DNA of 64,000 bases from Paramoeba atlantica (Eukaryota > Discosea). The translations under genes were made by a program, and so were the position numbers. This document shows, in pieces, positions 56,693-64,000 of the stretch (positions are counted from its first letter, which is position 1; the number at the start of each line of letters is the position of its first letter). Location: NCBI GenBank assembly GCA_977017575.1, contig CDRNVI010000037.1, positions 1-64,000 on the forward strand. The letters run 5' to 3'. The notes under the pieces are model-generated. The model was not told the DNA's origin. It saw only the letters and a program-made list of their open reading frames with translations, and ran no database searches.

Positions 56693-57358
56693 ATGATAAA
56701 CTTTGTTTTCCTTATAGCCAAAGACACTTCCTCTTTGGTTCGAGCTTCTAAAGTACGAGGAAGCGCGCTGCCAGGTGAGTTTTATTTATTGCGCTTTATT
56801 CGAGAAGTTGAAAATCCTCATCCCACATGGAATGCAAATACACCATCTGGAAAATGGGATGGTGTGAGCGAAAAAGATTGTGAGATTGAAAATATTCTTT
56901 GGGGGTGGCGTCAACTACGAGGAACGCTTTGCTGGTCACATCTTCCGCAAAGTTTAGTTCAGCTATCTGTCTGGAACAATCGGTTAACTGGAACTGTAGA
57001 ATTTCATCTTTTACCTCCACACCTCGTTTATCTCAACTTATCGGAAAACGAGTTTAAGGGAATATTACACTTAGAAACATTGCCAAGAACGTTGCGAGAT
57101 ATTTGGTTAGGTGGAAATTTATTCACAGGGACTTTAAATTTTGCATTACTGCCTCCGGAAGCCCAAGAATTGCGACTGGAGAATAATGACTTTCAAGGAA
57201 ACGTTGAGTCCATCCTCTCACCATCTAAACTCCGTAGACTTATTTTAAATGGAAACGAAGGTCTTAAAGGAAAGATCAATCCACTTTCTTTGCCATGCTA
57301 TGTGGAACTGCGCCATACGGGAACTCAAATTGAGGTAGTCAACGCAAAGATTATATGA
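56693..57358 (+). CDS. LRR family protein, member 11
   Basis: 221 residues. Short hydrophobic start (MINFVFLIA), signature SLVRASKVRGSALPGEFYLL, then HPTWNANTPSGKWDGVSEKD, where both cysteines of C-W-GV-C are missing. About five LRRs (LPQSLVQLSVWNNRLTGTV, LPPHLVYLNLSENEFKGIL, LPRTLRDIWLGGNLFTGTL) and a full cap (ILNGNEGLKGKI ... HTGTQIEVVNAK). The frame is otherwise intact. Last LRR member of the window. Confidence 0.85.
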   Translation: MINFVFLIAKDTSSLVRASKVRGSALPGEFYLLRFIREVENPHPTWNANTPSGKWDGVSEKDCEIENILWGWRQLRGTLCWSHLPQSLVQLSVWNNRLTGTVEFHLLPPHLVYLNLSENEFKGILHLETLPRTLRDIWLGGNLFTGTLNFALLPPEAQELRLENNDFQGNVESILSPSKLRRLILNGNEGLKGKINPLSLPCYVELRHTGTQIEVVNAKII

Positions 57359-57490
57359 CGCTACTAGCATTGTTTCAATTTTAGCAAGCATACTTTATGT
57401 GCATAAACGTAAGTGGAATTATGAAATCTGTAACCCTGTAAAGGCAAAGCCCCGCGCTACTTGTATGGGTATCTTCTCGTATGGGAACGA

Positions 57491-57602
57491 GACAGGCAAA
57501 TCTTTTCGTGTTTCGTGTGGTTTCTTCTTAAAAAAATCTTAAAAAAGACAGGCAAATGTTTTCGTGTTTCGTGTGGTTTCTTCTTAAAAAAAATCTTTTC
57601 CA
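57491..57602. repeat. 56-bp tandem duplication
   Basis: Two near-identical units starting GACAGGCAAAT(C/G)TTTTCGTG, containing GTTTCGTGTGGTTTCTTCTT, ending in A-runs. Confidence 0.85.
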
Positions 57603-57639
57603 TACCCAAGGGTCTCAGAGAAGGGAATTACAAATGCCG

Positions 57640-58249
57640 AATAGACCAAAAGAGAGAATTACCACTTAAAGAAATGATATAAAATCTCAGATATTTTCAA
57701 GAAACATTATTTCAAAACCCGTGTAGCATCCATAACATGCACCTTTTCTACGATGATTCTGCAACGTTTTCTAAAGTTTTTTAACGTATTTTCATACGTT
57801 TTTGTTTCTCATCTTTTTGTTTTGCCTGAAGTGTATCGTAAAAAAACATGAATCGTTCCACTCAGGGTTTCACAGTTCCCTCGTGGACCCAAACACTTTG
57901 GTAAGTCCGGAAATAAGACTCTCTTTTCTCGAAGTCTACCACAAGAAGCGTCCTTTGGTGCTCTTTAATCTTCTCTGGCAAAGCATAGGAACGGGCGTCC
58001 TTGAACACGGGAGTCCTTGATCAAACTCGCTTTTGGGGCATAAAATCGGGGAAAAATGAAAAATTGCCGTATTTTCATATGAAAAAAATCTATACTTTTT
58101 TCTCATCGGACTAAATCTTTCAAGTCGAACGTTCCGATTACGCCAAAGACATACAAATCTGCGAGAGCTCTCCAATGCGCTAGTATTTTCCAAAATTGAA
58201 CAACTTTTGCAAACTTTTGACCTCCCCCAGATGGAAGTTTTCACCCCTG
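57640..58249 (-). mobile_element. Dispersed repeat, one-ended copy of the 190-943 family
   Basis: The - strand of this interval aligns with about 190-815: terminus CAGGGGTGAAAACTTCCATC, then CAATTTTGGAAAATA, GAGAGCTCTCGCAGATTTGT, GCAATTTTTCATTTTT, CTTCTTGTGGTAGACTTCGAG and GTCCACGAGGGAACTGTGAAA. TA lies just outside the end (58250-58251). The opposite terminal repeat is absent. Divergence is tens of percent, so the copies are old. Confidence 0.75.
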
Positions 58250-58403
58250 TAAGTTTCCATAATATTCCATAATAGAATGTTTGTGCCCTTATCGTGTTCG
58301 CACGATTACGTATGATAACGGTAAATTCCACTATAATCTATACTGGTTCTTATCGTCTTTTTGTATAAATATCTTAGCACTTGTTTAGTCATGTATTTTT
58401 CTA

Positions 58404-58694
58404 ATGAATGACTATATTGGACTAAGAGTTAGCGTGCTGACCAACACAGGTAAACACTACTGTGGTGTTTTGGAGGGTTGCGACCAGGCGACCAATATTC
58501 TTCTTTCTGACACTGTCGAAATGATACATACTTCGGGAAAGCCCTCCAAGGATGTTCCTGTTGGGTGTTTGTTGCTTCGTGGGGATAGCATTGCTGTGCT
58601 TGGAGGTGTGCAAAATGACAGCCCTCCAAGGAACGTGACAGAAACGACTCACAAGGCACATCAAAGCTTCCTTCCTTTTACAAATGCATCTTGA
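58404..58694 (+). CDS. LSm8, U6 snRNA-associated Sm-like protein
   Basis: 96 residues. LSm8 defines the nuclear LSm2-8 ring that binds the U6 snRNA 3' end. Sm1 motif: GLRVSVLTNTGKHYCGVLEG followed by CDQATNILL. Sm2 motif: LLLRGDSIAVLGG, the RGD.(V/I)AV form typical of LSm8. The tail after residue 75 is polar and unconserved. The start follows CACTTGTTTAG at 58378-58388. Its presence indicates U6-dependent splicing in this organism, cis or trans. Confidence 0.92.
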   Translation: MNDYIGLRVSVLTNTGKHYCGVLEGCDQATNILLSDTVEMIHTSGKPSKDVPVGCLLLRGDSIAVLGGVQNDSPPRNVTETTHKAHQSFLPFTNAS

Positions 58695-58917
58695 TCACTA
58701 CATGCGAAAGATTATGACAGGTTTTGGGCAACTAGAATAAGCCCGAACAACAATAACAGAATAGTAATAATGGAAAACAGGTGAACAGTATAGTTTAACT
58801 ATTCATGTGCATGATTTTGCACGTAAATAAATGTATAGAAAATATAAGGCTGGAGATTTTATCCGAACTCTAAAACAAAGTAGTTTTTAAACTGAACAAA
58901 TTTTACATTGCGAAAAG

Positions 58918-59223
58918 ATGAGAAGAGCTCCCATTTCTGAATTGGAATTTCTGCAGCAATTCCACTATATGCTCAAAGAATCTAGAAGAACCCGCAAGCA
59001 TACAGTTTGGCTGACTATTAAGCGAATTTTTGAAAAGGGAAAGAAGAAAAACGTTGGAAATAGAGACGAGTACATCGGTTCTTGTCTTTTGCGAGCGAAA
59101 TTCGAACGGAAGTCATTGACTGTAGTCCTCAATATTAACAGGATATTTTTGTTTCACCACGCATTGCAAAAATTGGTAGCCAATCACCTAAAAATAGTGG
59201 AGGATGCTAGAAGTATTGAATAG
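58918..59223 (+). CDS. Signal recognition particle 14-kDa protein (SRP14)
   Basis: 101 residues, close to the usual 105-110. SRP14 forms a heterodimer with SRP9 that binds the Alu domain of SRP RNA and slows translation elongation. The fold order is visible: ISELEFLQQFHYML helix, HTVWLTIKRIF strand, a basic loop (GKKKNVG), SCLLRAKFERKSLTVVL strands, and a C-terminal helix HALQKLVANHLKIV. These align with FL..L...F, V.LTLK and CL.RA..GKKK.ST.V in known SRP14 proteins. Moderately divergent. A notable presence, since trypanosomatids lack SRP9/14. Confidence 0.75.
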   Translation: MRRAPISELEFLQQFHYMLKESRRTRKHTVWLTIKRIFEKGKKKNVGNRDEYIGSCLLRAKFERKSLTVVLNINRIFLFHHALQKLVANHLKIVEDARSIE

Positions 59224-59541
59224 AAACACAGCATAGTAACGCAATTAATAGTAACGAATTAATCTAATAGATTAATTCCGTCGTTACTAATATCGTCGTT
59301 ACTGATAGTAACGAATTAATCGTACAGGACTTTTGGATAAGCTGGATTGGTTTCGCTTGACACAAAAAAATAATCTTTTTCCTGCCACGTATTCTGCAAC
59401 GACGTACGCAACATAGCCCAAAAGAATGTGTTGAAATCGTATTCTCAATGTTTTCAATATTGCTCAATATTACAGATAGAAAAACCTATTAGCAAATGAA
59501 ATCAAGTTTCTTTTCTACCAACCTATCGCACGCAAATCCTC
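59224..59541. other. Spacer with small hairpins
   Basis: No gene. Palindromic GTAACGAATTAATC-type repeats occur at 59251-59333 (several inverted copies). A candidate acceptor AATATTACAG ends at 59475. Confidence 0.6.
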
Positions 59542-61677
59542 ATGTCGTCCTCCGCTGCAGAGCTCCGTGCCTTCAAAGAGTCCGTAGAGAAGGCCAAATC
59601 TCACGCAGCTGAGGAAATCCCTTCCTGGGCTCTCCCAAACGAGTCCCCCGAAGATGCCATCCCTTCACCCCTTCTTCCCTCCCCTCCCCGTGAGGACAAG
59701 CCCATGACGGCCACCCCCCACGAGGAGTTCGGCACAACCTGGGACCCCCATCTACCCATCCCCCCCACTACCCCCCACCACCCCGAGCCCTCGTTGGGTT
59801 TCTTACCCGCCCTGCACGACACCCACCCCCCTGTGTTCGCTCTCCGCGTACGTCGCGGTGCCGCGGAACGGTTAGTGAAACAAATACTCCTTCGTGCGAT
59901 CCAGGCCGTGCTGCGGGGCTCTGCCACCGCCGGTGAGAGTCTTCTTCTCACCGACCCCAGCGCGCTTACCCAGGAGGTCGGGCTGTACTCCGTATTTACC
60001 CCCACCCCTAATGCCCAATACGTCTACGTGGAATGCGGCAGTAAACGACAACTGCTGGCGCTGCTCTCCGGTCTGCGTGAGGTCTACCCCCACCGCCTCA
60101 CCACCGTGGCCACACAGGAACGGCGACCCCTCCTGGTGTCCTGTCTCCGTCGCCGGGTACTCTACCCCGGGGACTATGCCCGGATTACACGAGGAACCTA
60201 CAAAGGGGATTTATGCCAAGTCCTCGCCACCGGCGAGACGGCCGTGAAAGTACGGGTCATCCCCCGCATGGACTACTCCGCCGTCACGGAGCCCGTAGGC
60301 TCCCACGACGCCCCCCAACGTGGTTCCAACCGTGTTTCAAAAAAACCGAACCCCCCAAGTTCAACCCCAACCCCAGGAAGCCATCCTCGGGAATTATCCA
60401 AACTGAAAACCAAGCCCCCTCTCCCCCCCCACCCCTTCCGTCGTCCCCAGCGCTTCTTCTCCCCCGCGCTCGTGCTCCCCGGGGGCTCCGGGGGCACGGC
60501 AGTGGAGCGCCTCCCCGAGGGCACCTGGGGCTGGGGCCCGCATGAGTTCGACCCCAGCGGGTATCTCCTGCTCCCCCTTCGCCCCTCCGCCCTCTCCCAC
60601 GGCCCCTCCATGCCCCCCCCGGGCCCCGAGGAGCTCTCCCGGTTTCTTCGGGACGCCTCCAGCGTGAGAGCGGGAGGGGGGAGTCCTGGGGGGGGTGTAC
60701 CCGACGGATGGGGGGAGCAGCACGCGGGAGGGAGGGGGGTGGACGCAGGGACGCTGCAGCCCACGGCCCCGCTGCCCTCTTACCACCCCGGGGAACAGGT
60801 CGTGGTGATCCATGGGCGTTCGGCTGGAGTCACGGGAACGCTTGTGGATGTGAACCACAGGACCACAGAGGCAGTGGTGCGGGTCTCGGGGAAGGTGGAT
60901 CCCCAGGGGGGGTATGGGGGCGCGGGAGGGGTTCAGGGGGGGTATGGGGGCTCGGGAGGGGTCGCGGGATCGGCTCCCGTAGTCCCCGGGTCCCTCCTCC
61001 ATGTCGAGACCGCCCACCTTCGTCACCACTTCCCGGTGAACACGGTGGTGGTGGTCACGGCGGGTCCCCATGAGGGGGTGTGGGGGAGTGTGGAGTGGGA
61101 GACCCCCACCGGGGGGGCGGTGGTGCGTAGTGAGGACCACCCCGAGCAGCTCGTGGAGGTGCTGCTGGGGGAGCTGGAGAGTGCCAACCGGTATGTCCCG
61201 GTGGGAGGGGCGGGGGAGAAGGGGAGGATGGGGAAAGGGGTGGAACAGGGGGAGTTGGTGTATGTACGCGTGCGTGGGGATGGGGGGATGGCGGAAGGGG
61301 TGGTTTTTGTGGTACAACGTACCGCAAGACATGTGTTAGGGTTAAGGTGTGATAATACGCTTGTGCGAGTGACTCCGCGTGAGGTGTTGGGGCGAGTGAC
61401 CCATGCCCCGCAGAGTTTTCGGGACCGCAGGAACCAGGTGGTGAAGAGGGGGGAGGATGTGAAGCTGGAGGTGAGGAGTGGGGTGCAGGAGGGGGAGTTG
61501 GTGGCGACGGTGCGGCAGATTTATTTGGATACTGTGTTTTTGCAAAGTCCGGAGAAAAAGTCGAATTCTGGGTATTTTGCGGATAGTCGGCTTCAGGTCG
61601 CTGGGGTGGGACATAAAAGGGAGCGAACGGATCGATCCGGAAAAGGTGACCTCAAGAAGTTAGCACGACGAGAATAA
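59542..61677 (+). CDS. Transcription elongation factor Spt5
   Basis: 711 residues. Spt5 (DSIF, NusG family) clamps RNA polymerase II with Spt4. The NGN domain spans about 97-195 (VFALRVRRGAAERLVKQILL, YVYVECGSKRQLLALLSGL). KOW1 follows at about 212-245 with GDYARITRGTYKGDLCQVLA and VRVIPRMDYSAV, a very Spt5-like sequence. Then a Pro-rich linker, RRPQRFFSPALV, and further KOW units (PGEQVVVIHGRSAGVTGTLV, VNTVVVVTAGPHEGVWGSVE). Gly-rich repeats (GGYGGAGG) lie near 455-475. The acidic N-terminal region and the CTR repeat tail of animal and fungal Spt5 are missing. Composition flips from C-rich (59640-60650) to G-rich (60660-61550). Confidence 0.88.
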   Translation: MSSSAAELRAFKESVEKAKSHAAEEIPSWALPNESPEDAIPSPLLPSPPREDKPMTATPHEEFGTTWDPHLPIPPTTPHHPEPSLGFLPALHDTHPPVFALRVRRGAAERLVKQILLRAIQAVLRGSATAGESLLLTDPSALTQEVGLYSVFTPTPNAQYVYVECGSKRQLLALLSGLREVYPHRLTTVATQERRPLLVSCLRRRVLYPGDYARITRGTYKGDLCQVLATGETAVKVRVIPRMDYSAVTEPVGSHDAPQRGSNRVSKKPNPPSSTPTPGSHPRELSKLKTKPPLPPHPFRRPQRFFSPALVLPGGSGGTAVERLPEGTWGWGPHEFDPSGYLLLPLRPSALSHGPSMPPPGPEELSRFLRDASSVRAGGGSPGGGVPDGWGEQHAGGRGVDAGTLQPTAPLPSYHPGEQVVVIHGRSAGVTGTLVDVNHRTTEAVVRVSGKVDPQGGYGGAGGVQGGYGGSGGVAGSAPVVPGSLLHVETAHLRHHFPVNTVVVVTAGPHEGVWGSVEWETPTGGAVVRSEDHPEQLVEVLLGELESANRYVPVGGAGEKGRMGKGVEQGELVYVRVRGDGGMAEGVVFVVQRTARHVLGLRCDNTLVRVTPREVLGRVTHAPQSFRDRRNQVVKRGEDVKLEVRSGVQEGELVATVRQIYLDTVFLQSPEKKSNSGYFADSRLQVAGVGHKRERTDRSGKGDLKKLARRE

Positions 61678-61823
61678 TTTTAGTATGTTTGTCGGTAATC
61701 ATGACCTTAGACCCTTTTTGGTTTTCCTTGTACGGCTACGTGAATCAGAATGTAGAAACGTTTTCTAAGTTTGTTGTTTAATCCATTTCGGTCATATATT
61801 TTTTTACGTTTTTGTTTTCACTC
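61678..61823. other. Short spacer before NTF2
   Basis: AT-rich with a T-rich tract. No clean AG acceptor close to the ATG at 61824. Confidence 0.4.
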
Positions 61824-62204
61824 ATGGAGACCTTTGAGCAGGTCGGCAAGGGTTATACGAATCAGTACTATCAAACCTTTCAAAGCAACCGCGGGGCACT
61901 CGCGGGTTGTTATCGAGAAAGCAGTCTGATGACATACAATGGTGAGAGGATCTCCGGTGGGGCAAACATTACACAGAAACTTTCATCTCTCCCCCTTGGT
62001 AACTGTCAGTTTCAGATTCAAGTCCAGGACTGTCACCCTTCACCAGGAGGTGGAGTGCTAGTGTTCGTTGATGGGGAGCTTAAAGCAGAGGGTGAGGAAC
62101 ACAGTCTGCGATTTGCCGAGGTATTTCATCTCTCGACCGAGGCCAATCACAATTGGTACATCAGCAACCAAATCTTTCGTATTATCGGAGGAGGCTCTCA
62201 GTAG
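61824..62204 (+). CDS. Nuclear transport factor 2 (NTF2)
   Basis: 126 residues, standard length. NTF2 imports Ran-GDP into the nucleus. Nearly every landmark is present: FEQVGKGYTNQYYQTFQSNR, LAGCYRESSLMTYNGE, ITQKLSSLPLG, VQDCHPSPGGGVLVFVDGEL, RFAEVFHLSTE and a YISNQIFRII end. Start chosen at METFEQVG because NTF2 normally begins within 10 residues of that helix; the upstream codons contain no better ATG. Confidence 0.96.
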   Translation: METFEQVGKGYTNQYYQTFQSNRGALAGCYRESSLMTYNGERISGGANITQKLSSLPLGNCQFQIQVQDCHPSPGGGVLVFVDGELKAEGEEHSLRFAEVFHLSTEANHNWYISNQIFRIIGGGSQ

Positions 62205-62663
62205 GCGGCTACGTGGACATTTTTATGGGGTTCTTTCCACGTTTTCGACGAAATGTACAGCGATGTACGGAATGTATACTTCATCGGATTACGTGGGCGT
62301 GGCTGTATTGCGGTAGTATTTTTAGTTGAGCAATGGTTTTTATTAGTTTTCATTAGCAATATTTACACACCTCAAAAAATACATCATTAAGAAATATTAA
62401 ATTTCTTGTTGGTTTATTATGCAATGCTTTCTATGATGCATTAGGATTTTTCTATTCTAGGAAGTATAGGGAAGATCTAACTTACGCCATTAGTATCGAA
62501 GACCAGTAAGAAAGAAAAGAAGCTATCTCTCCATACTTGAAGCGTACTCTCTACTGCGCATTGTGCAAACATATTTTTTTATCTCATACACATTTCTTGT
62601 GCGATTAATCTCTCTTTTTAACTGAATCGTTAAACGCCTCCGGGGATTATCCTGCACATCAAA
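62205..62663. other. Spacer before the terminal gene
   Basis: AT-rich, no gene. Confidence 0.6.
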
Positions 62664-64000
62664 ATGATGGGTTTGCTTCTACTTTCACTTCTTTGCTTCT
62701 TTTATCCGGAGTGCACCCCAGGAGTAAGCTGTGACTTTGTATCATCCAAAACCTCCGCGTTAGGCAAGGACCTCTCTTCCGAATCACCGAAACGAAGAAA
62801 GCAGAAGGCTTCTCCTCCCGTCAAACGTTCACTCTTCAATCGTATTGCAACACCAATGCAGGAGTACTGGAAGGACAGTGAAGGAAATAAAAACGAAGTA
62901 ACTGAACGTACTCCAAACAGTGCCTCAAAGGAAAATGACACTGATCCCTTGATGACACCTTACTGGGAACAACCTGAGAAGCCGTCGCCCACAACCGTGC
63001 AATTTTCCATGAATGCCTCCATCGATACTTCAGACGTTTTTCCTCACGGGCAAATCAACGCCTCAGTCTCAATTAACGAGCAGAAGCCGGAGGAAATCGA
63101 GTTCAGTTTCTTACGTCGAGTAGGTCACGCGATTTCTGGCTTCTTCACATCATCGGAAGAGACAGAAGAGAACATTCTCGCTACCTCAGACTCAAAAATT
63201 GAGGAATCGCTCGCTCCGAATGATGAACTCAGTCAAGTCCATTTGGGACACAGTGAATGCGGCTGTGGTTGTGGGTCTGATGAAAAGAATGAAGCCAAGC
63301 CAAAGAAAGGGAAAATTCGCTCGTTCTTTTCCAACGTGTATACAAAGGTTGCCAACTTCTTTCGTTCCGAGAAAACGGAAGACTCGGAGGACGACGGGAA
63401 GAACTCACAGAAATCATGTGATGCGACCGCATGTAAAAGAAAGGGAAGATGCCCCTTTGGGTTTGACAAAGGCGTCTCTGCTGAAGCGAAACCACATGAG
63501 GAGCAAAATAAGAAACCGAACGAACAAGAAACTTCCCAAGAGCCATCGCTTACTGATGTCGCTGACGCCGCAGAGGAGATTGTAAAAAAAGGTAAGGACA
63601 ATCTCCCAAAGATGGATCCCATCGCTAATTTCACAGACAAGCTTCCCGAACTTCCGTTGGCAAATACACAAGCAGCCCAGTTGGACAAAAACACAAGTTT
63701 CGAATTCTCAAAAAAAGCGAATGCAGACGTAGCAAAACAAGATTCGACGCTGAGCTCGTCCTTAAGAGAAGACGAAAATTTGCTACCTAAGCAAGAGCGC
63801 CGCCGAACCCCAGCCTGGGTTGGTATCGCAGCTACCGTAGGAGTGCTTGCGTGCCTTGTGCTCTTCGTCTGCGTTGGATTTGCGATTCGGATGCGAACGA
63901 CAAGTCGTGCGAAGCCAGAATTTGCAATCTTCCCTTCATCTCTACATGTCCCGCTACGTCGGGATAGCTCGCTTCAGCTTGGAAGTTTGAGGGAGGAGTC
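62664..64000 (+). CDS. Type I membrane protein, 3' end outside the window
   Basis: The frame is open from ATG 62664 to the window end (445 codons, no stop). It starts with a signal peptide (MMGLLLLSLLCFFYPECTPG). A long, charged, low-complexity ectodomain has sequons NAS (twice), NFT and NTS. A single membrane span lies at about 383-406 (WVGIAATVGVLACLVLFVCV), followed by a cytosolic tail beginning IRMRTTSRAKPEF. A motif recurs three times in the ectodomain: RSLFNRIATPMQEYW (about 55), SFLRRVGHAISGFF (about 148) and RSFFSNVYTKVANFF (about 220). Cys-rich CGCGCG occurs near 205. Function unknown; possibly a surface or vesicle receptor. Confidence 0.75.
   Translation, partial: MMGLLLLSLLCFFYPECTPGVSCDFVSSKTSALGKDLSSESPKRRKQKASPPVKRSLFNRIATPMQEYWKDSEGNKNEVTERTPNSASKENDTDPLMTPYWEQPEKPSPTTVQFSMNASIDTSDVFPHGQINASVSINEQKPEEIEFSFLRRVGHAISGFFTSSEETEENILATSDSKIEESLAPNDELSQVHLGHSECGCGCGSDEKNEAKPKKGKIRSFFSNVYTKVANFFRSEKTEDSEDDGKNSQKSCDATACKRKGRCPFGFDKGVSAEAKPHEEQNKKPNEQETSQEPSLTDVADAAEEIVKKGKDNLPKMDPIANFTDKLPELPLANTQAAQLDKNTSFEFSKKANADVAKQDSTLSSSLREDENLLPKQERRRTPAWVGIAATVGVLACLVLFVCVGFAIRMRTTSRAKPEFAIFPSSLHVPLRRDSSLQLGSLREE

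Larger units (their letters stand above)
57359..58403. other. Intergenic tract with repeats
   Basis: No gene. It contains a 56-bp tandem duplication (57491 and 57547) and the second copy of the dispersed repeat (57640-58249). Confidence 0.6.

Overview
This window comes from a nuclear genome of a unicellular eukaryote. It encodes cytosolic ribosomal protein uL23, LSm8, SRP14, NTF2, Spt5, APC2, an Orc1/Cdc6-type ATPase and a signal peptide peptidase. Every host gene I can support lies on the + strand over about 58 kb and is a single uninterrupted reading frame. Many starts are preceded, within roughly 5-200 bases, by a pyrimidine-rich tract ending in AG. Together this suggests unidirectional, probably polycistronic transcription with spliced-leader-type processing, as in Euglenozoa or dinoflagellate relatives. 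The tandem Y-box/RGG proteins and a very large PPR protein would suit a kinetoplastid-like lineage, but a recognisable SRP14 argues against a trypanosomatid. I do not name a species.

Layout. 0-6 kb is a repeat-rich, gene-poor tract: a 754-bp terminal-inverted-repeat (TIR) element, a decayed Tc1/mariner copy, a 22-bp tandem array between inverted arms, another inverted-repeat element and a (TATC)34 microsatellite. 6-17.4 kb is housekeeping: uL23, two Y-box paralogues, a PPR protein, an Hsp70 with in-frame inserts, and APC2. 17.5-20 kb holds nested palindromic elements and the first leucine-rich-repeat (LRR) gene. 20-24.4 kb has a mitochondrial carrier, a metallo-beta-lactamase/SAM protein and an FHA-like/PBZ protein. 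24.6-57.4 kb is dominated by an LRR gene family of about a dozen members plus relics. It is interspersed with a Tc1 copy, a HEAT-like protein, Orc1/Cdc6, a signal peptide peptidase, a carrier-like protein, two unrecognised proteins and a 5-kb LINE that landed inside an LRR gene. 57.6-64 kb returns to housekeeping (LSm8, SRP14, Spt5, NTF2) and ends in an unfinished membrane-protein gene.

The most distinctive system is the LRR family. Members share an N-terminal signature around KVRG..LP.EYEL, a plant-LRRNT_2-like W/C-W-GV-C motif, 23-residue LRRs and a recurrent C-terminal cap (L..N..L.G ... GT.I.V). Members differ in N-terminus (secretory-like or basic, NLS-like), composition and integrity. 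They show tandem duplication with apparent partial gene conversion, one-stop pseudogenization, fragment relics and interruption by a LINE, as expected of a fast birth-and-death family. A second unusual feature is that the G+C-rich genes switch from C-rich to G-rich on the coding strand between their 5' and 3' halves.
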